Positions 9,467-18,303 of a stretch of DNA of 64,000 nt are shown here, piece after piece; within the stretch, counting starts at the first letter, position 1; each line of letters opens with the position of its first letter. Position numbers and translations under genes: made by a program. The DNA is taken from contig JAACPJ010000003.1 of NCBI GenBank assembly GCA_009995455.1, positions 62,001 to 126,000 on the forward strand. Reading direction: 5' to 3'. Source of the stretch: a bacterium (GTDB taxonomy: Bacteria > Patescibacteriota > Gracilibacteria > UBA4473). The notes under the pieces are model-generated. The model saw only the letters and a list, made by a program, of their open reading frames with translations. It made no database searches and was not told the origin of the DNA.

Positions 9467-9495
9467 TTTTCCCCCACCTTACAGAAACTAAAATT

Positions 9496-9517
9496 AAACC
9501 GCTGCGGCGGTTTTTTT
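9496..9517. terminator. Intrinsic terminator
   Basis: AAACCGC-TGCG-GCGGTTT followed by T-run. Confidence 0.75.
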
Positions 9518-9521
9518 ATTG

Positions 9522-10571
9522 TTATGCTTCTTTGGCAGCTTGCTGTAAAAGTTCGCTTAATTTTTTGCTGACTTTTTTCGGTAACTTGTGTTTGATAATC
9601 ACGATGTGGTCACCGACTTGTCCGTCACGTTTAATACCCTGACCTTTTATTTTGAGCCTTGTTTTGTCAGCGGTTAAAGCGGGCACCTCAAGAGACTGGT
9701 TACCCCAGAAGGTTTTTACTTTTACATCGGTTCCATCTAAGGCTTCAAAAATTGGCACTTCTAAATCTTGAATTAAATCGAGGCCCTCACGTTCCCAATG
9801 TTTATCCTCAGCCACTCGGATGTGAACGTAAAAATCTCCGGCAGGACCACCATATTTGCCCGCGTCCCCGTCTTGTCGCATTCGTAGGGTTTGCCCAGAT
9901 TGAATACCGGCGGGTATTTTAACTTCAATTGTGGTTTTATCTTCGTACCGAGTTTCTCCGTGGCACGTTTTACAAAGATTCTCAAATGTTTGGCCGCTGC
10001 CATGACAAGTGCCACAAGTGGCTTTTTGTTGCACATTTCCAAACGGGGTTTGGAAGGTTTGCGTTACTTGCCCAGTACCGGCACAAGTGCTGCAAGTTTT
10101 TTGCCCAGAGCCACCTTTATGGTCACACGTTTCGCAAGATTTGTATCGACGAGCGCTATATTTTTTTGTGGTTCCCGTCACTGATTCAGCAAAAGTAATA
10201 TCGGCTTCAACTTCTAAATCAGAACCTCGTTGTGGCGCCCGAGGGTTTTGTGACCGTCCTCCTCCACCGCCAAAAAAACTTGAGAAAACATCTTCGAACC
10301 CGCCAAAATCTTGGGCAGAAAAACCACCAAAGCCTTGTGCGCCGCCACCGCCAAATCCGCCTTGGGCACCCGCTTCACCGAATTGATCATATTGCGCGCG
10401 CTTTTGTTCATTCCCAATGGTTTCGTAGGCCTGGTTTATTTTTTTAAACTCAGCTTCATTCCCGCCTTTATCGGGATGATGTTTTTTTGCCATATTTCGG
10501 TAGGCTTTTTTGATATCCGCTTGTGAAGCCGATTTATCAACGCCGAGAACTTTGTAGGGATTGTCGCTCAT
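9522..10571 (-). CDS. dnaJ: Chaperone DnaJ
   Basis: J-domain (HHPDKGG), G/F-rich region, CxxCxGxG zinc-finger repeats, C-terminal substrate-binding domain. Confidence 0.96.
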   Translation of the reverse strand: MSDNPYKVLGVDKSASQADIKKAYRNMAKKHHPDKGGNEAEFKKINQAYETIGNEQKRAQYDQFGEAGAQGGFGGGGAQGFGGFSAQDFGGFEDVFSSFFGGGGGRSQNPRAPQRGSDLEVEADITFAESVTGTTKKYSARRYKSCETCDHKGGSGQKTCSTCAGTGQVTQTFQTPFGNVQQKATCGTCHGSGQTFENLCKTCHGETRYEDKTTIEVKIPAGIQSGQTLRMRQDGDAGKYGGPAGDFYVHIRVAEDKHWEREGLDLIQDLEVPIFEALDGTDVKVKTFWGNQSLEVPALTADKTRLKIKGQGIKRDGQVGDHIVIIKHKLPKKVSKKLSELLQQAAKEA

Positions 10572-10580
10572 TTCCAGCCT

Positions 10581-10608
10581 AATATAAAAAAATTAGCAAA
10601 TGGGTCAA
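10581..10608 (-). promoter_or_regulatory. Promoter of dnaJ; predicts near-leaderless transcript
   Basis: Minus strand TTGACC-16 nt-TATATT, then 9 nt to ATG. Confidence 0.6.
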
Positions 10609-10642
10609 ATGACTGCTAATAGAATTTGTTTCTTATTTTTAC

Positions 10643-13438
10643 TTAAGCCTCGGTTGGGACTGTCGGGGGTAAATTATCTAAATTTAAAAGTTCTCTAAAA
10701 CCACGGTTATTTCCAGCGGCTGCTGCTTCCAATATTTCATTGAATTGATTTCTCACGCTTAAAGCTCGACTGCCATCAGCGGTGTTATCCCATTTAAGGG
10801 CATTTAGTTGCGCCAAGATGGTGTGCAAGTTGATATGATTATCGCTCATCATTTCACCCAAGCTTTTAAACTTATCGAGTTCGCTTTCGGGTAAGGTATT
10901 ATTGCCCCGAATACCCCAGTATTGTTTCATAAAATTCACTAAGGCTCGATTTCCTAAAGTTTCTCCGGCTTGGGCAAGTTCGGCCGCACTTTTTACCACA
11001 AAACCATCGGTCATAGCGCCCAAAGCTTGGGCTGTGGCCCATTCGCTGGCGGGCACGCGTAGGTCTTCGCTATCGGGTACGCCAAGTAGGTGTTCGGCGA
11101 TGATAGTGCCATCACTTGAGTTTTGAATGAAGCGTGTTTGGTCGGTTCCACTGGATTCAATGATGTAATCTCCTTCGGGCGTTAAACCTACCATATTGGT
11201 GCCACTAGGCATGGTGTTTAGGTTTTGGAAGCTTTGTGCTTGCTCTCTAGGGGGAGATGTTTGAAAACTTGGATCCGATTTGACATGTAAGGCGTAAAGA
11301 ATGTCGTCGGGTGCTTCTCCGTTTTGAACTCGCTCAGTTACATACTGAAAGTCCTCAGTTGTAAATTCTGGCATTTCACCGTTGTGAGTGACTCGATATT
11401 CTTGAATATACTGCGTCGCAATATCAACTGTTTCATGGAAGGTCTGTCCTTCTTCTGTGCTCGGTTCTAACACTTCTTCTGCCTGAGCAATAGACTCTTG
11501 ATAAACTCTTTCTTCCGCTTGGGCCTCTTCTCTTATTTCTTCTCCTTCTGCAATATTACCTAGTGAATTTTGTAGTGATGGAATCTCAATCACCAGAAAA
11601 TCGAGTAATCTTTGCTCGTCTTCAGATAGAGAATCATCGTTTACGAGTCTCATTTCTAGTCCCTGCTTAACTTGTTGAGCTTGCACAATTAATTGATTTA
11701 ATTGTTCAGGAGTCATGCTCTGAGGGTCTATACCTTCTACCATGGCTGGGTTGATGGCTCCAAGGGCCTCAATTACACCGGCTACATACATTTGGTTTTT
11801 AAAGACGATTACGGCTCCTTCTAAATCATTAATTCCAGGTTGGCGGCTAAGGGTATTAAGTCGCGCTAAGAGAATTTGTTTTAATTGTGGGTTTTGTTCC
11901 AGTAAAAGCGCTCCGTCTTCATCAGAGCTTCCTAAAATTCTGGCAATAAGAATTCCAAGCTGTTGATTAAATGACTCTGAATTAAAGCTGCCATCACGAG
12001 CCATTTGTTCAAGCGAACTATCGAATTCTTCTAACCATCGTGATAATTCTTCTGGTGATAAGTTTTCAAACTCCGCCAGAATGAGTTGTGTATTAGCGGC
12101 AATAAGAGCCTCATTTTCTGCTTTTAATTCCTCTACATGAATATCAATCGCTTGTAAAAGATCAGGAAGACTGCCTTTGAGTTGTTTTAAAGACGCAATC
12201 ATTAGAGCGCTGGTTTCTGGGTTTGATTCCGCGGCAATAGCCGTTTCGTATTTTTGTACTTCAGCTTCTGCGTATTCTACGATTTTTTGGATGGCTAATA
12301 AAATGCCATCTCTAAAATCTGCCGGATTACTTAAGGCGTCTAAGCCTGGAACGCTTTCAAAACCAGGAATGTTGAAGGACTCTCCCACACTTAGATCATT
12401 ATAATTTTCGCGACGAGTGTTCGCATCAAGAAAAGTTCTAAATGAGCCTCCTTCTACAAACAATGTTTTTATCTCGGTTATGAAAGGTAAATCATTGGCT
12501 AGTAAACTTCCATTAATCGAATCAGAAAAATTCTTCCAGGCTTGAGCGGTATAAAAATTTGTATTTCGATTTTGTTCTAAACGAGCCATTTCATCACTGT
12601 TTTCTATGTTTGAAAAAACGGGATTTTCTGCTTTTAATTGGGTCAAGATGGCGCTATCAGTATCGAGTAAATCTGCATCACCAAAAGTAGTAAAATTAGT
12701 GTCAGAACCAATTCTGGCTCGGTTTCCCACAATTCCATCGGGGCTAAATCCTAGATAACCGTGGGGCGTTCTAACATATAACTCGTTATTGATTTGTAGG
12801 TATTGCTGGTTCGGGTCTATAGGAGACAGAAGATCCATGAAGTTTGCTTGCCGCGCTAAATCAGTGTCACCATAAAAATTGGCACGGTAACTGATTCGAC
12901 TTCCTTCTGTTGCGAGTGTATCGGTAAATAAATTTCTGGCATCATCCCGATAGTCGAGAAGAAACCTCGTTTTTGCACTGGGTGCTAACAAATCTAAAAT
13001 AGCCCCTTCGTATGAAAAATCGGTTCCTCTTTGCAAGGCCTGAGCTAAGTCGGTGCTAATAATATTATCGGCCACAGAACCAATGCTATCACGAATCCAC
13101 TGCAAGTTGGTTCGATCATCCCCTGAGCCGTCTAGACTGTCAGATTGGAAATCGTTACGTGCAATTCGAACTAAAAGTAAAACTTGTTCATCAATGGGAA
13201 GGTCTGAGGGTAATGTTTCTTGATTTTCAATTTGGGCCTGAAGATCGGCTAAAGCCATTTCAGTATCAAGGATAGCTGTCTCTCGGGCACTGCTACTGAG
13301 GGTTTCTGCTTCAGGCGTTAAAGCGGGGGCTTCGGTTTCATCTGGGCTCGAAGCGCTGCTGGCAGACGCTCCCATTACAAAAACAAACCGCCCAATTGGG
13401 GCTGTTAAATTTTTGTCTGAGGCGTACCAAAACTTCAT
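10643..13438 (-). CDS. Large protein of unknown function (931 aa)
   Basis: Long uninterrupted ORF, no recognised domain, acidic/Gln-rich, no classical signal peptide. Confidence 0.75.
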   Translation of the reverse strand: MKFWYASDKNLTAPIGRFVFVMGASASSASSPDETEAPALTPEAETLSSSARETAILDTEMALADLQAQIENQETLPSDLPIDEQVLLLVRIARNDFQSDSLDGSGDDRTNLQWIRDSIGSVADNIISTDLAQALQRGTDFSYEGAILDLLAPSAKTRFLLDYRDDARNLFTDTLATEGSRISYRANFYGDTDLARQANFMDLLSPIDPNQQYLQINNELYVRTPHGYLGFSPDGIVGNRARIGSDTNFTTFGDADLLDTDSAILTQLKAENPVFSNIENSDEMARLEQNRNTNFYTAQAWKNFSDSINGSLLANDLPFITEIKTLFVEGGSFRTFLDANTRRENYNDLSVGESFNIPGFESVPGLDALSNPADFRDGILLAIQKIVEYAEAEVQKYETAIAAESNPETSALMIASLKQLKGSLPDLLQAIDIHVEELKAENEALIAANTQLILAEFENLSPEELSRWLEEFDSSLEQMARDGSFNSESFNQQLGILIARILGSSDEDGALLLEQNPQLKQILLARLNTLSRQPGINDLEGAVIVFKNQMYVAGVIEALGAINPAMVEGIDPQSMTPEQLNQLIVQAQQVKQGLEMRLVNDDSLSEDEQRLLDFLVIEIPSLQNSLGNIAEGEEIREEAQAEERVYQESIAQAEEVLEPSTEEGQTFHETVDIATQYIQEYRVTHNGEMPEFTTEDFQYVTERVQNGEAPDDILYALHVKSDPSFQTSPPREQAQSFQNLNTMPSGTNMVGLTPEGDYIIESSGTDQTRFIQNSSDGTIIAEHLLGVPDSEDLRVPASEWATAQALGAMTDGFVVKSAAELAQAGETLGNRALVNFMKQYWGIRGNNTLPESELDKFKSLGEMMSDNHINLHTILAQLNALKWDNTADGSRALSVRNQFNEILEAAAAGNNRGFRELLNLDNLPPTVPTEA

Positions 13439-13510
13439 CTACGCGTGTGCTTATATAATATAATAACAATCTGGTTATTATAACACAGTTTTAGTAATTT
13501 AGAAAGTGCG

Positions 13511-14587
13511 CTAATTTAGTCGAATTATAAAGGCAGCATCAGGATCAATTGATGGTTGCTGTATGGGACTTCCAATAGTGGGGTCTGGCGTTTGCTCATC
13601 AACTATATTTACTTCTGTTTTTGCAAGGGGTGGATCGGCGGTATTGATTTCACTTTGTATGGCATTAACCTCACTCGTTCGTGAGACATACATTGGCGTT
13701 CCGTTTTGTGCGCTTTCATTAATATTTCTCTTAATGTGTTTGAGTAAAAGATAGGTAATATCTCCATCAGCTAAACGATAACATCCAGCGCTGGCCGCGA
13801 GATTGCTTTGTAATTCACCTCGGTCATTAAAACCAACATTTGTGCCATGGAGCGCTACTCCACGTTGCGCTAAACGATGGTCGGCTCGCCGGTCAGAAAT
13901 TGAGGCGCGGCCGGTGGTTATCGTGGCATGTCGGTTAACATTATTTACGATATCACCATTGGAATAATAACGCGTATCGTTGTGTAAAAGCGCTTCTCCA
14001 ATCCGTCCTTCCATGATGGAAGAAATCCACATTTCTCCATAGGGCGAGCCTCCAGAATTGATTTCATTGCTAAAACCATGTCTAGAAACGGTTACATCCA
14101 TTTGAATTGTGGCCTGAAGCGTGCCATTTTGCTTTTTAACCACGTACAAATGTCGGTTTTGGCCGTCAATAAAAAGTCCTACTTGGCCTTCTTCTAAGTG
14201 GCCTAAAAGGTTTTGTTTTGCTTCTGAAAAATTCTCTAGAATTTCTGTGTTTTCAGGGCGTCGCATTGTCGCATTAACGCGATTTAAAACTTGTTCAAAT
14301 TGCGCTGGGCTACGGGGCGGGGTTTGGTCATTTCTTTCCGCTTGCCGATAGTAGGCGACTACGTCTTCTAAATCGGCTCTAAATTCTGGGTTTGTTTGAG
14401 CATGTGATTCTAGTTGAGAGCCGTAGGGGAGTTCTCTGAGTGCTTCTGACACAGCCGCTTGAATCTCGGCAGGTGTTTGAGCAATTGTTGATTTAGGCGT
14501 TAATGTACAGGCTAATAATCCAAATATAATCTCACGTCTTGTAATCTTATTACTTACTTCTGGATTTTTTTTGTGGTCTAAACTCAT
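13511..14587 (-). CDS. L,D-transpeptidase (YkuD)-like protein with twin-arginine-like N-terminus
   Basis: VALHGTN...SAGCYRLADGDI matches the HGT..S.GC.R L,D-transpeptidase catalytic pattern; N-terminal TRREIIFGLLAC. Confidence 0.75.
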   Translation of the reverse strand: MSLDHKKNPEVSNKITRREIIFGLLACTLTPKSTIAQTPAEIQAAVSEALRELPYGSQLESHAQTNPEFRADLEDVVAYYRQAERNDQTPPRSPAQFEQVLNRVNATMRRPENTEILENFSEAKQNLLGHLEEGQVGLFIDGQNRHLYVVKKQNGTLQATIQMDVTVSRHGFSNEINSGGSPYGEMWISSIMEGRIGEALLHNDTRYYSNGDIVNNVNRHATITTGRASISDRRADHRLAQRGVALHGTNVGFNDRGELQSNLAASAGCYRLADGDITYLLLKHIKRNINESAQNGTPMYVSRTSEVNAIQSEINTADPPLAKTEVNIVDEQTPDPTIGSPIQQPSIDPDAAFIIRLN

Positions 14588-14715
14588 CTTACATTTAATA
14601 GCTTAAAACTAGTTATTTACAAATTATTTTTTTATTTTTTTATAGAGTTCGTATTCGTTAAAAAACCCAAAACAGAGTTCAGTGTTTCAATTAATCAAAA
14701 TTTTTTTAGGAGTGG

Positions 14716-14738
14716 AAGGGCGCGACAAGCGCGCCCTT
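14716..14738 (-). terminator. GC-rich hairpin downstream of the GC-rich island gene
   Basis: Perfect 9-bp stem AAGGGCGCG-ACAAG-CGCGCCCTT. Confidence 0.5.
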
Positions 14739-14759
14739 ACCAAGAATCCATCAAGTGGA

Positions 14760-15224
14760 TCAGAATTTCGCCATTGAATCGAATCCTGCCGGCACTTGTG
14801 CCGGCATGGTGACCCGAATCAGCTGGGGCGAAAGCGCCCCGGTGGTCGGGTCGACCTCGTCATATCGGTACCAACGCTCCCCAGAGGGGGCGTTTACTTC
14901 GACGACGGGGCCGGCATGGGCAATCTCGCCCATGCAGATCGAGGGTGCCGGGCTGCTCAAGTGCAGCACTGTGCCCGGAAAGTCGGCGCACATCACGGGT
15001 ACGCCCTGCACAAAAACCGTGCCTGACATTGCCGCGATTTGATTGGCCGTTTGCGGTTCGACAATGCCGAAAACTGTCCAGGTTTTTACCGCCTCCGTGC
15101 CAAGGACGCAGGCGTCACCGATGCGAACGTGGTTCGCGCTGGCACAGGCCAGACCGTCGTCGGCGAAAGCCGGGGCGGCGATGCTGACGAGCAGGGCGGC
15201 AGTGGTCAAGATAGCGTTTTTCAT
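14760..15224 (-). CDS. Small secreted protein of unknown function in GC-rich island
   Basis: Signal peptide MKNAILTTAALLVSIAAPAFADD; Shine-Dalgarno GGAAAGGA upstream of ATG; markedly higher GC than flanks. Confidence 0.65.
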   Translation of the reverse strand: MKNAILTTAALLVSIAAPAFADDGLACASANHVRIGDACVLGTEAVKTWTVFGIVEPQTANQIAAMSGTVFVQGVPVMCADFPGTVLHLSSPAPSICMGEIAHAGPVVEVNAPSGERWYRYDEVDPTTGALSPQLIRVTMPAQVPAGFDSMAKF

Positions 15225-15320
15225 GGTTTGTCCTTTCCAAGACTGGTTGATATGTTCCCGCAGGAACGAGGGTTAAATTCAGGCGAAGCCCGAACGAAAC
15301 CGTTCTCCCCCTGCGGGTGG

Positions 15321-15369
15321 TGAACGGTTCTTTTAACTTCTGATTTAAAGAAGCTAGAAGAACCGTTCA
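15321..15369. repeat. Inverted repeat / hairpin at the edge of the GC-rich island
   Basis: 12-nt perfect arms TGAACGGTTCTT ... AAGAACCGTTCA. Confidence 0.6.
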
Positions 15370-15396
15370 ATACCAAAGTGGTACTGAGACAAAAAT

Positions 15397-15552
15397 ATGA
15401 AAACTATTGTCTGATCCGAATTCGTAAAAGAACAAATTAAACTTGAAGGAGCTGATTTCGAGCGTCAAACCGTTAACAAAAGTTAAGGTAGTGGCTACAA
15501 AGCCAGCTATATCAAGTCGATTTTGACTGTCAGTACAATTATTATAACATAA
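15397..15552 (+). pseudogene. Possible decayed small ORF with two in-frame stops
   Basis: Single frame reads MKTIV*SEFVKEQIKLEGADFERQTVNKS*GSGYKASYIKSILTVSTIIIT*; stops at 15412 (TGA) and 15484 (TAA). Confidence 0.3.
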
Positions 15553-15672
15553 AAAACATATAAATCAATATTCCTGAAAAGTAATTTTGAATCTTCTTGT
15601 CGGGAAATTAATTTCACGTTTGTTTTTTTTGACAACTCATGTTATAATGTTCTGATATTTCAATAATTTTGT

Positions 15673-18009
15673 ATGAAATTTTTACACCAATCGGCTACGG
15701 AAGCTTTTACAGACGGTAATTCTGTAGGGCGATTTATTAATTTTGCTCAAGGCGATAGACCTCGACATATTTCAGAAGCAGACCCAGATGCAGCAGAAGT
15801 TGCGCAGCTTGACGCTTTAAAACTAGGGGTAATTGGAGAAGCACGTGAAGAGGAGCGATCTCATTTATTACAGACTACTATTGATGCGGCGATTGACCGT
15901 GTTTCAGGTGATATTAACGCAATTCGACGTTTTAATGGTTTCGAGGTAGGTGAAGATGGGGCTATTTCGGTTATTATTTACAGAAGTATTGGTGGTACAG
16001 AAAGAAACAGACTTTTATTTAGTGCCGATGATATAGTGGATTCAGGTTTTACAACTGATGAACTTTTAAATGCTTTAAACTATGCAGCTCCGAGATTTGC
16101 CGAAACGGGAGCTTTTGCTGCAGATGTTGATCCTGGCGCAGCTCGCATTGTTGATATGCGTACAGCAGACCCAGATGCAGCAAGTTTGGATGATCCAATT
16201 AGACCTGTAATAATTCCAGAGGATCCAAACGCAGCCGCTGTAATACCATTAGAAGTTCCGATTGATACTGCCCCAGGCAACTTTGCTTCAGACCTAAATA
16301 TTGAAGAATTTAACACCAATTTAGAAGCCGAAGATAAACTAGAAGACGTACAATTTGATGCTTTAACTAATAGCTATGTAGTCGTCTTTGAAAATGGAGA
16401 TCGAGTGACGATTCCAGGTGCAGGGATTGGAAGCACACTTGATTTAATTGACGCTTTGAGAGAAGAGCTTGGAGTAGAGGCTCCTGTAGAGAAAGCACCT
16501 GAAGGCGCACAATTAGATATGAATGCTGAAGCGGCGCAAGAGGCTATTAAAAGTTTAGAAGGTTTAACAGGCGCTGACTTACAAACACGAATTAACGAAC
16601 TTGCGACTCAATTAGGAATCACTTTCCCAGAAGGTCGTTACGTTGAAAATGGACTTTTAAAAGTTGATGGTTCAATTGGAGGAACGACTCGAAATGCTTT
16701 AAATCAAGTGATCGAAGTATTACAGGGAAGAATTCCATTACAAGCGGAAGTTTATGGTCGAGTTTTAGATGATATTGAAGGTGAAATTACAGCTCAATCA
16801 ATTGAAACGGCCATTAAAGCCGATCCTGAAGCACGCGTATTAACATGTCAGTTACAAGTAGATTTAGGTCTGCTTAAAAGAGAAGATGGTACCCCTTATT
16901 ACACCGCTGGTGTTGATGGCGCTTGGGGCGCTGGAACCCGTGGTGGTTTAACCGCGGCTTTGGAAGCTTACGGAAGCTTGACGGCCATTCGCCGAGCGGC
17001 CCGAATTGCAGAAGTAGAACAAGAAGCAGAAATTAATGATGGTGATGGAAGAACTAACAGAGGTTTAGATTTAGTCGCGCAAGGCGCTGACTATGTACCA
17101 GGTTCACTTGAAGAATTTTTGGCGGAATACAAAGTAACGGCTGATATGCCAGCAGATATTGCGGCTGATCCAGAACGAGCTCGTGAATGGATTATTGGTC
17201 AAGCCATTGCCATGGGAGACCGTGAAAATGCGAGTCAAACTCGACTGACTTTTATTGATGGTTTATCACAATACGGAAATGATAATATTCGAGACGTAAT
17301 GCGAGAGTTACGACGTAATTTTGAAACTAACACTGGCCGAACTGAGTTAGCCGAAGCCATGGGGGACGGTGTAGCCGTTACACAAGCTGATTTTATGGAG
17401 CCAGTAATTGATCTGGGCGGACGAAGAATTGATACTTCGCTTCTCGACACCGCTTATATTGCCACCGGTTCTGATGTCACACGTGACATTGATGGTTCGC
17501 AACAACGAGGAACAATGGAAGTGCCAATTTGGCTTCCAGATGGTTCAATTAATCCAAAATTTGCCGAACTTGAGTTCACAAACGCAACTTACATTAATGG
17601 AGCGATTGTCATGACCATGGGGAATGGTTGTGAAGGGAACTTAGTCATTATTCCGGTACAACGTGAGAAATACACACCACCACCAGTAGTGCCAGTTCAG
17701 CCACGACAGCCACGTGAGCCAAGAGAACCACGAGACCCTCGAACTCCACGTGACCCAGAACCAACGCCAACACCTGAAGGCCCAACTCGACGATGTCGAA
17801 CGGAGAAAGATTGTCAGGGAGGTAGAATTCGAACTCGACAAATTTGTTGGGACGAAGGATCTTGGGGCTTTGGTAACACCACTACTCGGTCACCTTGGAT
17901 GCAAACGACTGAATCTTGTAATAACGGAGGAGACGGTGACGGATGTAGTGGTTGTGGCGCGGGTTCTGGAGGTGATGATAGTGAAGGCACAGGTGGTAAC
18001 GGTTTATAA
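15673..18009 (+). CDS. Large protein with PG-binding-like motifs and Pro/Arg linker (778 aa)
   Basis: CQLQVDLGLL..YTAGVDGAWGAGTRGGLTAAL and LKVDGSIGGTTRNALNQ resemble PG_binding_1 repeats; linker QPRQPREPREPRDPRTPRDPEPTPTP; Cys/Gly-rich C-terminus. Confidence 0.65.
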   Translation: MKFLHQSATEAFTDGNSVGRFINFAQGDRPRHISEADPDAAEVAQLDALKLGVIGEAREEERSHLLQTTIDAAIDRVSGDINAIRRFNGFEVGEDGAISVIIYRSIGGTERNRLLFSADDIVDSGFTTDELLNALNYAAPRFAETGAFAADVDPGAARIVDMRTADPDAASLDDPIRPVIIPEDPNAAAVIPLEVPIDTAPGNFASDLNIEEFNTNLEAEDKLEDVQFDALTNSYVVVFENGDRVTIPGAGIGSTLDLIDALREELGVEAPVEKAPEGAQLDMNAEAAQEAIKSLEGLTGADLQTRINELATQLGITFPEGRYVENGLLKVDGSIGGTTRNALNQVIEVLQGRIPLQAEVYGRVLDDIEGEITAQSIETAIKADPEARVLTCQLQVDLGLLKREDGTPYYTAGVDGAWGAGTRGGLTAALEAYGSLTAIRRAARIAEVEQEAEINDGDGRTNRGLDLVAQGADYVPGSLEEFLAEYKVTADMPADIAADPERAREWIIGQAIAMGDRENASQTRLTFIDGLSQYGNDNIRDVMRELRRNFETNTGRTELAEAMGDGVAVTQADFMEPVIDLGGRRIDTSLLDTAYIATGSDVTRDIDGSQQRGTMEVPIWLPDGSINPKFAELEFTNATYINGAIVMTMGNGCEGNLVIIPVQREKYTPPPVVPVQPRQPREPREPRDPRTPRDPEPTPTPEGPTRRCRTEKDCQGGRIRTRQICWDEGSWGFGNTTTRSPWMQTTESCNNGGDGDGCSGCGAGSGGDDSEGTGGNGL

Positions 18010-18028
18010 GAAAGAAATAATTAATAGT

Positions 18029-18244
18029 ATGAATAATATGAAAAAAGTATTGGTCGTAATCACTCTGGGTTTGTTTGTAACTGGTTGTAATAAAATCGAT
18101 AAAGTTAAAACAGAGCCATCATCTAACCCGGCCGCAAATGGGCAGGTATATGAAAGCACATCAGAAACTTCTGTAACTACAGCGGTTGAAGCCGAGCTTG
18201 ATATTATTAATCAAGGTGGCACCTCTGATGGTTCTGGCCTTTAA
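18029..18244 (+). CDS. Small lipoprotein (71 aa)
   Basis: Lipobox MKKVLVVITLGLFVTGC; within the track ORF 17714..18244, but the true start is 18029 or 18038. Confidence 0.65.
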   Translation: MNNMKKVLVVITLGLFVTGCNKIDKVKTEPSSNPAANGQVYESTSETSVTTAVEAELDIINQGGTSDGSGL

Positions 18245-18303
18245 TTTAATATTTGACAAATATAAATATAGTATTATTACTAAAACAAGTAACATCTTAA
18301 TTA

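Noticed and set aside
9659-10526. Cluster of plus-strand ORFs (up to 125 aa) opposite dnaJ
   Set aside because: Antisense shadows of the Gly-rich and Cys-rich dnaJ coding sequence; Pro-rich or Cys-rich translations without independent signals.
17641-17841. Minus-strand Trp/Ser-rich 66-aa ORF
   Set aside because: Reverse complement of the Pro/Arg repeat linker of the 778-aa protein.
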